Positions 32,742-41,883 of a DNA stretch of 57,084 nucleotides are shown piece after piece. Origin of the DNA: JADJEI01 sp035328465 (GTDB lineage Bacteria > Bacteroidota > Ignavibacteria > Ignavibacteriales > Ignavibacteriaceae); contig DAOLIQ010000012.1 of the NCBI GenBank assembly GCA_035328465.1, positions 1 through 57,084 on the forward strand. Direction: 5' to 3'. The notes under the pieces are model-generated. The model searched no databases, was not told where the DNA came from, and saw nothing but the letters and a program-made list of their open reading frames with translations. The position numbers and the translations under genes were made by a program. The first letter of the stretch is position 1. Each line of letters opens with the position of its first letter.

Positions 32742-34037
32742 TTAATTTAAGTCATTATAAAGAGGATATTTTGAACATAAATCTTTAACTTCTAAACGCA
32801 AAGCATCAAGCTTATCCGAGTCATCAGCAAAATTAATCGCACGATTGATAATGGAAGCAATTTGCGGCATTTCTGATTCTTTCATCCCTCGAGTTGTTAT
32901 TGCAGGTAGTCCAATTCTAATTCCACTTGTAACAAAGGGACTTCGTTGGTCAAAAGGAACCATATTTTTATTCACTGTAATTCCTGCTGATTCTAAAGCG
33001 ATTTCTGCTTTTTTTCCAGTTATATTTTTATTAGTCAGATCAATAAGCATTAAGTGATTATCAGTCCCGCCGGAAACAAGATCAAAATCAAATTTTGTAA
33101 GACTTGCTGCCAGTGATTGAGAATTATTCACTATTTGCCGAACATATTCCGTGAATGAATTTTCCAGTGCTTCACCAAATGCAACAGCTTTTGCCATAAT
33201 TATATGCATCAATGGGCCTCCCTGAATTCCTGGCATTACCATGCTATCAAGAATTTCAGACATCATTTTTGTTCTATCGCCTTTTGGGGTTTTAATACCA
33301 AATGGATTTTCCCAATCTTCACCCATTAAAATAATTCCACCTCTTGGTCCGCGCAAGGTTTTATGAGTAGTTGAAGTAACCACGTGACAATGCTTCAACG
33401 GAGAATTTAATAATCCTTTTGCAATCAAGCCAGCAGGATGAGCCATGTCGCACATTAAGTAAGCGCCGATTGCATCTGCAATTGCTCTAAATTTTTCATA
33501 ATCCCAATCACGACTGTAAGCACTCGCCCCTGTTATAATTAATTTTGGCTTTTCTTTTTTTGCGAGATCTTCAATCAAATTATAGTCTAAAACTTTTGTT
33601 TGAGGGTTAAGTGTGTAGCCAACAGCTTGATAAAGTTGACCCGAAAAATTAACAGGCGAACCGTGAGTAAGATGCCCGCCATGCGCAAGTGAAAGCCCCA
33701 TAAATTTATCACCGGGTTTTAAAAAACTCATCAACACAGCCATATTAGCTTGCGAACCGGAATGAGGTTGAACATTTACATAATTAGCCCCAAATAATTT
33801 TTTCAATCTATCTCTAGCTAAATCTTCAGCCATATCGACAAATTCGCAGCCGCCGTAGTATCTTTTACCTGGATAGCCTTCGGCGTATTTGTTGGTAAGA
33901 ATAGAGCCAGCTGCTTCGAGTACAGCAGCACTGACAAAATTTTCTGAAGCAATTAGTTCTAATTTGTTTCGCTGACGTTCAGTCTCAAGTTGAAGAATTG
34001 AAAATACATCCGGATCTTTTTTTAATTGATTATACAT
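32742..34037 (-). CDS. glyA: Serine hydroxymethyltransferase
   Basis: GlyA converts serine and tetrahydrofolate to glycine and methylene-THF. The 431-residue PLP enzyme shows LIASENFVSAAVLEA, NKYAEGYPGKRYYGGCEFVD, CDMAHPAGLIA and the Schiff-base lysine in STTHKTLRGPRGG. Length is normal. A terminator of the upstream TPR operon lies 33 bases before its start. Confidence 0.97.
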   Translation of the reverse strand: MYNQLKKDPDVFSILQLETERQRNKLELIASENFVSAAVLEAAGSILTNKYAEGYPGKRYYGGCEFVDMAEDLARDRLKKLFGANYVNVQPHSGSQANMAVLMSFLKPGDKFMGLSLAHGGHLTHGSPVNFSGQLYQAVGYTLNPQTKVLDYNLIEDLAKKEKPKLIITGASAYSRDWDYEKFRAIADAIGAYLMCDMAHPAGLIAKGLLNSPLKHCHVVTSTTHKTLRGPRGGIILMGEDWENPFGIKTPKGDRTKMMSEILDSMVMPGIQGGPLMHIIMAKAVAFGEALENSFTEYVRQIVNNSQSLAASLTKFDFDLVSGGTDNHLMLIDLTNKNITGKKAEIALESAGITVNKNMVPFDQRSPFVTSGIRIGLPAITTRGMKESEMPQIASIINRAINFADDSDKLDALRLEVKDLCSKYPLYNDLN

Positions 34038-34069
34038 AACATTAAAATTATAGTTAATAAAAGCTAAAA

Positions 34070-34097
34070 AGGTTTTGAGCCATAAAGTTCAAAACCT
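34070..34097 (-). terminator. Terminator after the TPR protein gene
   Basis: On the minus strand AGGTTTTGA and TCAAAACCT form a 9-bp stem with a 10-base loop, followed by TTTTAGCTTTTATT. It closes the glgA-to-TPR gene run. Confidence 0.85.
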
Positions 34098-34122
34098 ATT
34101 TAGAAAATCTTCGAGAAATTTA

Positions 34123-35394
34123 TTATGGAACGGTGATGCTTCTTCCAATCCAGCCAAAACAGCTGCCTGTTATTGGAATACTTGTACCAGATTTATAACC
34201 ACGGAAAAAATAATCCTCTTTCAAAGGGACTGAACTTCCAAGCGCATTTATTCTATCCTGTGCGTCGGTTAAACTCGGATCCATATTTCTTGCACGGCGA
34301 TAAGTTTCAACCGCCAATTGGTAAACTAATTTAGTTTCGAAATCAAAAGAACAGCCTCTTGCTGATTGTTCATATAAAAGCCCTTCATAAAAAATAGCTC
34401 TTCCCCATCCTCCGCCAACTTCACTCGCTTTTTGGAATTGTGTCCGTGCTGCAGATAACTGTCCTTTATCTTTATACACGATTCCCAAATTCAGATAATG
34501 TTCCTTCTTATCGGGCTCCAATTGAATTAGTTTTTTAAACGCATCCTCAGCTTTATCAAGGTTCTCAGTTTTTTGATACGCTGTTGCTATTTGATTCCAG
34601 TAATTAATTGTTTCGGGAGATTTAGAAATTAAAAATTCCAAGGCAATAATGGCTTCTTCAAAACGACCGGCTTTAATAGCAAGCGAAGCATATTTCCAAG
34701 CTTTACCTAAATTTTCCGGATCGTTATCCCAATTTTTCTTAGTTAGATCAACAAGCTGATCAATGTTATCAACTAAGCTTTCAAGAATTTGAGGCCAGGT
34801 TGTATTATCAGGCTCACGCTCACTTAAAAATGTATAAAGATCAAGAGCTTTGGTTTTAAGATCATTTTCATCAGAGGCATTACTAACATACAACTGTCCT
34901 AATCTGTTATAGTAATAACTTGAAATTTCAGGATCTGTTTGCATAGCCATCTCATATAATTTTATTAATGAATCGGCTGGAAGATTTAGCCATGTTTCAG
35001 CAACGAATGCCTTTCTGTACTGGAAATAGCCTTTATCTACAGGGTAGTATTCAATTGCCATGTCATAAAACTTCATGATAGAATCCTGAGCAGATTGTTT
35101 TAATTCCGGGGTAGTGTTGGATGAATCATGCAAATACCACATTGTGTCTTCCATTTTATGATAGAAAAATTTTGCAAACTTTGATTTATCCATGGCGATT
35201 ACTTCCCACCCATACGGATAAGCACTAATGTAATCTTTGTTTTTATAGTATTCTGAAAAAAGGCTGTAAGTTTCCAGAAGTTTTATTGAATCAGCATTAA
35301 CGAGTGAATCTTTTAAATTACTCGCTTTCAAAAATGATTGACTCATTATTAAAATTATAAAAGATAAAATCAAAGATTTAATATGCGTTTTCAA
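34123..35394 (-). CDS. Secreted/periplasmic TPR protein
   Basis: A 423-residue protein with an N-terminal signal (KTHIKSLILSFIILIMSQSF, cleavage near LKA) and many TPR-like helix pairs, clearest at about 250-345 (AGRFEEAIIALEFLISKSPE, TENLDKAEDAFKKLIQLEPD, then KEHYLNLGIVYKDKGQLSAA). I chose a TTG start at 35394: AAGGGA lies 6 bases upstream, the upstream gene stops 28 bases before it, and the signal peptide begins at once. A longer frame from an in-frame ATG would overlap the upstream gene and put 20 polar residues before the signal. It follows an outer-membrane barrel gene and a lipoprotein gene, suggesting an envelope assembly. Confidence 0.82.
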   Translation of the reverse strand: MKTHIKSLILSFIILIMSQSFLKASNLKDSLVNADSIKLLETYSLFSEYYKNKDYISAYPYGWEVIAMDKSKFAKFFYHKMEDTMWYLHDSSNTTPELKQSAQDSIMKFYDMAIEYYPVDKGYFQYRKAFVAETWLNLPADSLIKLYEMAMQTDPEISSYYYNRLGQLYVSNASDENDLKTKALDLYTFLSEREPDNTTWPQILESLVDNIDQLVDLTKKNWDNDPENLGKAWKYASLAIKAGRFEEAIIALEFLISKSPETINYWNQIATAYQKTENLDKAEDAFKKLIQLEPDKKEHYLNLGIVYKDKGQLSAARTQFQKASEVGGGWGRAIFYEGLLYEQSARGCSFDFETKLVYQLAVETYRRARNMDPSLTDAQDRINALGSSVPLKEDYFFRGYKSGTSIPITGSCFGWIGRSITVP

Positions 35395-35422
35395 TTTTAT
35401 TCCCTTAAAGTTGTTGTTAGAA

Positions 35423-36670
35423 TTATTTATCATATCTGATGAACCAGAGCTCACCTAAACTTATACCTAAATTTAATTTAATTGCTTCTTCTTTCAAAAG
35501 TCCTGAATCAATCTTTCCACGAATAAAATATTCAAGACCGATGTCAAGAGTATTTTCTGAACCAAGTGGAATAGAAGCACCACCTGAGACAGAATACTTG
35601 TTTATTCCGATATTGTTAAACACGTATTGTGTTTGTTCAAAATTTAAACCTGCACGAAGCATTATTTGTTCCCAGAATGTACTGCCGATACTTCGCTTCG
35701 GTCTATATTCAAAACCGGCACTAAGCAAAAATGAATTTCTCAAATTAGAACCAGGTTTACCAGCAAATTCATAATCGCTCCACTGTTGAAAAGAATAATC
35801 TAAAGCAACAAGATATTCATCTGAAAACATGGATGAAATTCCTAATGTTATTCGAGGAGGAATATTCACATCGGACCTGCCGCTAAAAATCGAATCAATT
35901 ACTCCGAGTGTTTGAGAAGTTAGAACTGTATCTGCCTTAATTTTTCCGAAGTATGAAATTGATCCCGCAATTCTAAAATCGGATATAGAAAGCATATCAA
36001 ATTGATTAGATAAATTGGGCGAGACAAATCCAAATGTTCCACCAATACCATTGAAGACAGTTTGCTTATTATACTTTGCTGAAGTTCCTGAACCATCAAT
36101 AAAATCGACGGTTGATAAATAATCAATATTTCCGAAATAATAATCGAATGACGCTCCGAATAGAAAATTTCCTGGTAATTCATATGAAGAACCAATAAAC
36201 ATTTTAGATAATCCACCTGAACCTTCGTATGATAGATTGTAGGTTGAATTGATCGGATCACCAACAGTATAAGTTTGTGCTGTTTTATAACTAACGTTTG
36301 TCACGGGAATTAGTCCGGCAGCAACAGCAATTCCATATTCTGAACTTACAGGGAATCCAAATGTAAAACCATTTATTTCAGTTTCTGCAGAGTAAGATTT
36401 TTGTTTATTATCTGAAACAAAAATCCCATTAAGAGTTATTCCAAGTTCAAACCTGGTCTTTGAAATTTTATACCATCCCGCCGGGTTGATTGAGTTAATA
36501 AAATCAGCATCTGAAACGGCAACACCAAGCTTTCCTAAACCAGATCTACGTGCAGAATAAGAATATTCATAATCTCCGATGCCGTACCGCGTATAAGTCG
36601 AACTACTTTGTCCAAACGATAGACTTAACTCAAGAATAAAAAATACAAATGAGAGGACTATTATTTTCAT
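35423..36670 (-). CDS. Outer-membrane beta-barrel protein (FadL/OMPP1-like)
   Basis: A 415-residue protein with a signal peptide (cleavage after SFG) and alternating hydrophobic beta-strands throughout, ending in a strand. The N-terminal SSTYTRYGIGDYEYSYSARR and GLGKLGVAVSDADFINSINP segments (asking for a hatch with NPA) resemble FadL/OMPP1-type barrels of Bacteroidota. Substrate unknown. It overlaps the lipoprotein gene by 4 bases and precedes the TPR gene. Confidence 0.75.
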   Translation of the reverse strand: MKIIVLSFVFFILELSLSFGQSSSTYTRYGIGDYEYSYSARRSGLGKLGVAVSDADFINSINPAGWYKISKTRFELGITLNGIFVSDNKQKSYSAETEINGFTFGFPVSSEYGIAVAAGLIPVTNVSYKTAQTYTVGDPINSTYNLSYEGSGGLSKMFIGSSYELPGNFLFGASFDYYFGNIDYLSTVDFIDGSGTSAKYNKQTVFNGIGGTFGFVSPNLSNQFDMLSISDFRIAGSISYFGKIKADTVLTSQTLGVIDSIFSGRSDVNIPPRITLGISSMFSDEYLVALDYSFQQWSDYEFAGKPGSNLRNSFLLSAGFEYRPKRSIGSTFWEQIMLRAGLNFEQTQYVFNNIGINKYSVSGGASIPLGSENTLDIGLEYFIRGKIDSGLLKEEAIKLNLGISLGELWFIRYDK

Positions 36671-37851
36671 AAACCATCTTTCAATGTATAAGTAATTTTA
36701 ATTTTAGGACGAAGTAAAGGATCTATGGAATTGCTGCCATATAAAATAAATTTCTCTAGTCCATTTAGTCTGTCAAAATTTTTAAGAATAATTCCCTGAT
36801 TGTTATGATTAAATTGCCAACTTCGCGCATAACTGGTAATATCGCCAGAGAATATATTTCCACTCCGATTTAATAATATAGCTGATGCTGCATCTGATGA
36901 ATCAATCGTGCTGTCAATAACAAAAAAAGCTGATATGATGCTCGAATATTCTGAACCGACTTTACTTTTTAAAGTATCTTCAGTTAAAAATAATTCAGCT
37001 TTATTGATCACTGAACCTTCGGGCAAAACGGTAAGATCAAAGAATAATCTTGAATTTACCGTCAACCCCGATTGGACAATAATATTCCCGGCATCCGCTA
37101 CTGGTAAATCGCCGGTAACAATCGAAACATCTCCAAAAATGGAAGAAGTTAAAGTGTCTATGTAAGCCCCAACCTTTTCAACTACTACCTGAACTGCAGG
37201 ATAATTTGTTCCGTTGACACTGAATGCCTCAAACCCCAAAACCTTTTGCGATGATTCCGAGGGATATAAATATATTCCAAGATTAGAACCCATTGCAGCA
37301 TCGGAAGCATAAAGCAGCCAATCGTGAACAAGTGAAGTATCCAATTCAATTGAAGTTAAAGTATCAGTAATATTTTTAGAAATAATTCTGTCATCAGAAT
37401 CATAATTCAAAGCTGCTAAACTATCAGCCGAAAATCCAAGCGGCGTCCAGAATTGATTTACTTTATGAATACTAAAATCATAGGGTGCGGTTTCATCGCC
37501 AATATAATAATTATTGGTTAATGAAAGAGTTGCAGAAATAATCGTAATTTCACCGGCAAGAATATCCTCTTTAATACTGTCTGGAAGAGTGAAACTAAAT
37601 CGTAATAATAAAGATGCGTTAGTATTTTCAAATTTACCTAATAATAATCGCGAAGAATTTCCGAGTGGGATGACTTCTTTGAAATAGGTAGAGGTTTGAT
37701 CCATAGAATCGATCGAGCTGTCAAAAGATTTGACTGAGATCAAGTCATCAGTTAGAAAATCTTCACCAACTGAGGAGGGGGAATCACTACAAGACAAAAA
37801 ATGAATTGAGGATACAACGGCGATCAGAAGAACTATTTTCTTAATTATCAA
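36667..37851 (-). CDS. Lipoprotein with DNRLRE-like beta domains
   Basis: A 394-residue lipoprotein: signal with lipobox FLSC (Cys21), followed by Ser-rich sequence. The body is beta-rich, with recurring pairs such as ISATLSLTNNYYIGDE and INKAELFLTED, and a C-terminal RPKIKITYTL. These resemble DNRLRE-type domains of surface proteins, and the pattern of Asp/Ser fits an extracytoplasmic beta protein. The role is unknown. The gene overlaps its neighbours on both sides by 4 bases, so it is part of the glgA-gmhB-envelope operon. Confidence 0.7.
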   Translation of the reverse strand: MIIKKIVLLIAVVSSIHFLSCSDSPSSVGEDFLTDDLISVKSFDSSIDSMDQTSTYFKEVIPLGNSSRLLLGKFENTNASLLLRFSFTLPDSIKEDILAGEITIISATLSLTNNYYIGDETAPYDFSIHKVNQFWTPLGFSADSLAALNYDSDDRIISKNITDTLTSIELDTSLVHDWLLYASDAAMGSNLGIYLYPSESSQKVLGFEAFSVNGTNYPAVQVVVEKVGAYIDTLTSSIFGDVSIVTGDLPVADAGNIIVQSGLTVNSRLFFDLTVLPEGSVINKAELFLTEDTLKSKVGSEYSSIISAFFVIDSTIDSSDAASAILLNRSGNIFSGDITSYARSWQFNHNNQGIILKNFDRLNGLEKFILYGSNSIDPLLRPKIKITYTLKDGL

Positions 37852-38432
37852 ATTTTAATTTCTCCATCATAGTCATTTTGAATAAAATTTACAGCATCCA
37901 TTAAATTAGCGGCAGCAAAACTTGGAAATTTATTTTGCTTTTGCAATGCAGAAATACTTTCCAACCCATTACCGGTTTTTATGAGAACAAATTTACAGCC
38001 TGCATTTTTGGCACACTCATAATCACTAATCGAGTCGCCGATGAAATAACTTCTTTTTATATCTATATCAAATTCTTTGGAGGCTTGGTAAACTAATTCA
38101 GGTGATGGTTTTCTGCAATTGCACTCTTCTGATGAATTAAACTCTGGATGATGCGGGCAATAATAATATTTATCAATCTCGGCATTACCCTCAGAAAGTA
38201 ATTCATTTATTTTGTAATTCACAAGATCAACTTGCTCTTTAGTAATAATTCCGCGAGCTATACCAGATTGATTTGAAATCACAATTAACAAAAAGTTCAG
38301 TTTATTTTTTAAAATTGATAAAGCAGCTACTGCATCACTAAAAAGTTTTACTAAATTTACATCACCTAAATAACCTGGGTCTTCATTTATGGTCCCATCA
38401 CGATCAAAAAAAACAGCAGGACGACTCATCAA
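37848..38432 (-). CDS. gmhB: D-glycero-heptose-1,7-bisphosphate phosphatase-like HAD protein
   Basis: The 194-residue HAD-IIIA phosphatase has the nucleophile motif FFDRDGTINEDPGY (Asp10, Asp12), SNQSGIARG, the zinc-ligand segment YYCPHHP with ECNCRKP, and GDSISDYECAKNAGC. This is the GmhB/HisB-N family pattern. LPS heptose synthesis is the default role; histidinol-phosphate phosphatase is the alternative because the families are close. It abuts glgA. Confidence 0.88.
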   Translation of the reverse strand: MMSRPAVFFDRDGTINEDPGYLGDVNLVKLFSDAVAALSILKNKLNFLLIVISNQSGIARGIITKEQVDLVNYKINELLSEGNAEIDKYYYCPHHPEFNSSEECNCRKPSPELVYQASKEFDIDIKRSYFIGDSISDYECAKNAGCKFVLIKTGNGLESISALQKQNKFPSFAAANLMDAVNFIQNDYDGEIKI

Positions 38433-39926
38433 CTATTCTTCGTCGAGAACTTTTTTGTATAAGTCAATATATTTTTTAGCCGAAGAAAGCCAGCTAAAAT
38501 CAGATTTCATTCCAGCCTTCATAATCTTTTGCCACGTTTTTGTGTCTTCAAAAATCTTAAGAGCTCTTTTAATTTCTTTTAAGAAAGAATCAGCATCATA
38601 TTTCTTAAATACAAAGCCGTTGCCTTCGCCAGTTTGCTCATTATAATTAACAACTGTGTCTGCCAAACCACCTGTTTCGCGAACAATTGGGACGGTTCCA
38701 TAAATCAAACTATACATTTGATTTAAACCGCATGGTTCATACATAGATGGCATTAAATAAATATCGGCACCAGCTTCGATAATATGAGCCAGTTCATCAT
38801 TGAATCCAAGGTAGCAAGCAAATTTATCTGGATATTTAATTGCCATTTTTTCAAAGAAGGTGTGATATTTCCTTTCACCGGTTCCAAGTACCACAAATTG
38901 AAGATTCATCTTCATTAGCAAGGGAAATATTTCCGTAATCAGATCGATACCTTTCGAATCATAAAGGCGTGAAATGATGCCTAAAATCGGTGTTGTTTCA
39001 TTAAAGTTAAAATTAAATTTTCGGGTGAGTTCTTCTTTATTTATTCTTTTGTCTTCGATGTTTTTTATTGAATATTTTTTTAATATTACTTTGTCAGTCT
39101 CAGGGTTCCAAATTTTTGTATCAATGCCATTAACTATGCCAAAGAGATTTTCTTTCCTCTTCACAAAAATATTTTTGAAACCGAAACCAAGTTTTTCGTC
39201 TGTTCTAACTTCATTTGCATAAGTCTCACTAACAGTGTTAATTGCATCGGCATAAAGCAGACCGCTCTTCATAAAATTAATTTTACCTTTATGCTCAATT
39301 CCCCTTTCTGAATTCAGAGATTCAGGAAGCCCTGTCTTTTTGAATGTTGATTTTGGAAATTCACCTTGATACCCAAGATTATGAATAGTGAATAGAGTTT
39401 TAAATTTACTAAACTCTACTTCCTTGCTATAAACATTTTTTATATATCCGGGAATTAAGCCGCATTGCCAATCGTTGCAATGAATTATATCCGGCACCCA
39501 GCCAAGCTTAATTAGTAATTCACAAACGGCACGACTCATCAATATAAATCTTTCATCATTATCAGGATAATCTTTTTCAGTCATTGGATCTGCATAGAGA
39601 CTATTACGACTGCCATAGTATTCCTGATTATCTAAAAAATAGATTTGAATTCGAGTCCTTGGCCCGGGCAGGAAGCATGATTTGAGAGAAAAAACTACTT
39701 CTTTATCCCCAATTTTTATTAAAATATCTTTTAAACGAACAACCTCATGAATCTTAAATTTCCTGTCATCAACTGCACCATATTTGGGAATTACTATTCT
39801 AACTTCGTGGCCCAATTCGGTCAGCATTTGTGGTAAAGCCGAAGAAACATCTGCGAGACCACCTGTTTTTACAAAAGGAAATACTTCAGATGATACAAAA
39901 AGGATTTTGAGTCGTTTAGCAGCCAT
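38433..39926 (-). CDS. glgA: Glycogen (starch) synthase
   Basis: GlgA elongates alpha-1,4-glucan from ADP-glucose. The 497-residue GT5 protein opens LFVSSEVFPFVKTGGLADVS with the KTGGL motif, and has IIHCNDWQCGLIP, LFTIHNLGYQGEFP, GIVNGIDTKIWNP and the late MPSMYEPCGLNQMYSLIYGT. Length is normal. A good Bacteroidota-type promoter lies 30 bases upstream. Confidence 0.96.
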   Translation of the reverse strand: MAAKRLKILFVSSEVFPFVKTGGLADVSSALPQMLTELGHEVRIVIPKYGAVDDRKFKIHEVVRLKDILIKIGDKEVVFSLKSCFLPGPRTRIQIYFLDNQEYYGSRNSLYADPMTEKDYPDNDERFILMSRAVCELLIKLGWVPDIIHCNDWQCGLIPGYIKNVYSKEVEFSKFKTLFTIHNLGYQGEFPKSTFKKTGLPESLNSERGIEHKGKINFMKSGLLYADAINTVSETYANEVRTDEKLGFGFKNIFVKRKENLFGIVNGIDTKIWNPETDKVILKKYSIKNIEDKRINKEELTRKFNFNFNETTPILGIISRLYDSKGIDLITEIFPLLMKMNLQFVVLGTGERKYHTFFEKMAIKYPDKFACYLGFNDELAHIIEAGADIYLMPSMYEPCGLNQMYSLIYGTVPIVRETGGLADTVVNYNEQTGEGNGFVFKKYDADSFLKEIKRALKIFEDTKTWQKIMKAGMKSDFSWLSSAKKYIDLYKKVLDEE

Positions 39927-39955
39927 TTTGGTAAAGATTTTTATGAAATAATGTG

Positions 39956-39987
39956 CAAAATTACAAAATCATAACCTCTTTCCCAAA
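39956..39987 (-). promoter_or_regulatory. Candidate promoter of the glgA operon
   Basis: On the minus strand TTTG (39987-39984), 20 bases, then TAATTTTG (39963-39956) matches the Bacteroidota sigma-A pattern TTTG-N19/20-TAnnTTTG. The ATG is 30 bases downstream. Confidence 0.5.
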
Positions 39988-40095
39988 AATTAACTCTATT
40001 TAAGATTCTGACTATTCTTTTAATCAAAGAGAATTGAACTATTTTTTACTTATTCAGCTATTTACTTTATATTTGAAAAAATAAATTAAATTGAA

Positions 40096-40632
40096 ATGAA
40101 AATTTATTCTGCCACTAAAATCTCTCTTCTGATTCCCGCTGTACTTTATTTAATTAGCTGCAGCGCTTCGACTTCAGATAGATTTAAAACTACTACTAAG
40201 GATTCACAGAAAGAATTAACTCCGAAGGAAAATAATTTCGAGGAAGATTTCGATTTTTTCAAATACCGACCTCCCTTTCAATTGCCTGAACCAAATATCG
40301 CGACTAAAAAAAACAACTCTGAAATTTGGTATGAGTTTAATGCTGATACAAACAACATAAATAAAGAAAAAACTATCTCCGGAACAACAAGTGGATTTCG
40401 CGTTCAGGTTTTATCTACAGATGATCTTGATGAAGCCAATCAGATGAGGTCCAAAATCTATTTTGGCACTGATCAAAAAGATGTTTATGTAATTTTTGAC
40501 CCTCCCTTTTATAAAGTTCAAATTGGCGATTTTACGAATTCCGCTGATGCTGATAACTTAAGTTTTAAGTTGAGACAGCTCGGTTACTCCGAAGCGAGAT
40601 CTGTGAATGAGACTATCAACTTGTTTAAATAA
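40096..40632 (+). CDS. SPOR-domain lipoprotein
   Basis: A 178-residue protein: lipoprotein signal with lipobox LISCSAS, a charged linker, and a C-terminal SPOR domain (about 98-175) beginning SGFRVQVLSTDDLDEANQMR and ending LSFKLRQLGYSEARSV. SPOR domains bind denuded glycan strands at division sites. The stop touches the hutI start directly. A TATATTTG box at 40068-40075 may be its -7 element. Confidence 0.85.
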   Translation: MKIYSATKISLLIPAVLYLISCSASTSDRFKTTTKDSQKELTPKENNFEEDFDFFKYRPPFQLPEPNIATKKNNSEIWYEFNADTNNINKEKTISGTTSGFRVQVLSTDDLDEANQMRSKIYFGTDQKDVYVIFDPPFYKVQIGDFTNSADADNLSFKLRQLGYSEARSVNETINLFK

Positions 40633-41880
40633 ATGAGAACTCTTATTAGTAATCCTGCCCAAATTGTTACTGTAAATACAAATGGCAAGAATTATAAACA
40701 AGGCTCCGAAATGAATAGTCTCGATATCGTTTATAATCACTCTATTTTAATTGAGGATAATCTAATTCTTGACCTTATCCCCGATACTTCAGTTTTCAAA
40801 TATTCTTACGATCAAAAAATTGATGCTGCAAACAAAATCATTCTTCCAGGTTTAATTGAGTGTCACACACACAGTGTATTTGCAGGTTCTCGAGCTGATG
40901 AATTCAATCTGAAATTAAAAGGAATTAGTTACGAGGATATTGCAAAGCAAGGTGGAGGTATTCTCAAAACTGTAAATGCCGTTCGTAAAAGTAGCATACC
41001 AGAATTACTCCAGCTAACCCGTCAAAGAATATATAGATTTATTTCCCAGGGAATTACTACTCTCGAAATCAAAAGCGGATATGGATTAGACTTCGACAAT
41101 GAAATTAAACTCCTTGAAGTTATTAATATTTTAAATGAAGAATCTAATATTGATTTAATTCCAACTTTTCTTGGTGCTCACACAATTCCCCCGGAATTTA
41201 AATCTGAACGAGAAAATTATATTGAATTAGTCATTGAGGAAATGATTCCATTTATAGCTAAAAACAAACTTGCAATTTTTTGTGATGCTTTCTGTGAATC
41301 AACAGCATTTTCGTCTGAAGACACCGAAATAATTTTCCGTGCTGCAACAGAACATGGATTAAAGTTGAAATTACACACCGAACAATTTAATAATATCGGA
41401 GGGGTTGCAGTCGCCTTAAAATATAATGCAGTCAGCGTTGATCATCTTGAAGTATTAGTTGATGCTGATATTCAATCACTTTGCAATTCTAACACTGTTT
41501 GTGATCTACTTCCGGGTGTATCATTCTCTCTTGATTATCAATATGCTCCGGCAAGAAAATTAATTGATGGAAATGCAATAGTAGCACTTGCCACAGATTA
41601 TAATCCAGGTTCTTCGCATATCTTAAACATCAGTTTGATTATGAGTTTAGCAGCCATTAAACAGAAGATGAGTTCAGAAGAAATCATTTCGGCTTATACA
41701 ATAAACGCAGCGAAATCAGTGTGTGTAGAGCAGAAAACAGGCAGTATCGAAATTGGTAAATCAGCGGACTTTGCTGTCTTCGATACTGATACTTATGAAG
41801 ATCTAATTTATAATATCGGCTCAAATCTTTGCTGTATGACCATCAAAAATGGAAATCTAATTTATCAATCAGATAAATGA
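40633..41880 (+). CDS. hutI: Imidazolonepropionase
   Basis: HutI hydrolyses imidazolone propionate to formiminoglutamate in histidine breakdown. The 415-residue amidohydrolase has the metal motif GLIECHTHSVFAGSRADEF, the KGISYEDIAKQGGGILKT segment, TLEIKSGYGLDF, FLGAHTIPPEF and LATDYNPGSS. All are typical of HutI. hutH, hutU and hutG are absent from the window, so the pathway is either scattered or completed elsewhere. The ATG follows the SPOR gene stop with no gap. Confidence 0.94.
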   Translation: MRTLISNPAQIVTVNTNGKNYKQGSEMNSLDIVYNHSILIEDNLILDLIPDTSVFKYSYDQKIDAANKIILPGLIECHTHSVFAGSRADEFNLKLKGISYEDIAKQGGGILKTVNAVRKSSIPELLQLTRQRIYRFISQGITTLEIKSGYGLDFDNEIKLLEVINILNEESNIDLIPTFLGAHTIPPEFKSERENYIELVIEEMIPFIAKNKLAIFCDAFCESTAFSSEDTEIIFRAATEHGLKLKLHTEQFNNIGGVAVALKYNAVSVDHLEVLVDADIQSLCNSNTVCDLLPGVSFSLDYQYAPARKLIDGNAIVALATDYNPGSSHILNISLIMSLAAIKQKMSSEEIISAYTINAAKSVCVEQKTGSIEIGKSADFAVFDTDTYEDLIYNIGSNLCCMTIKNGNLIYQSDK

Positions 41881-41883
41881 TTC

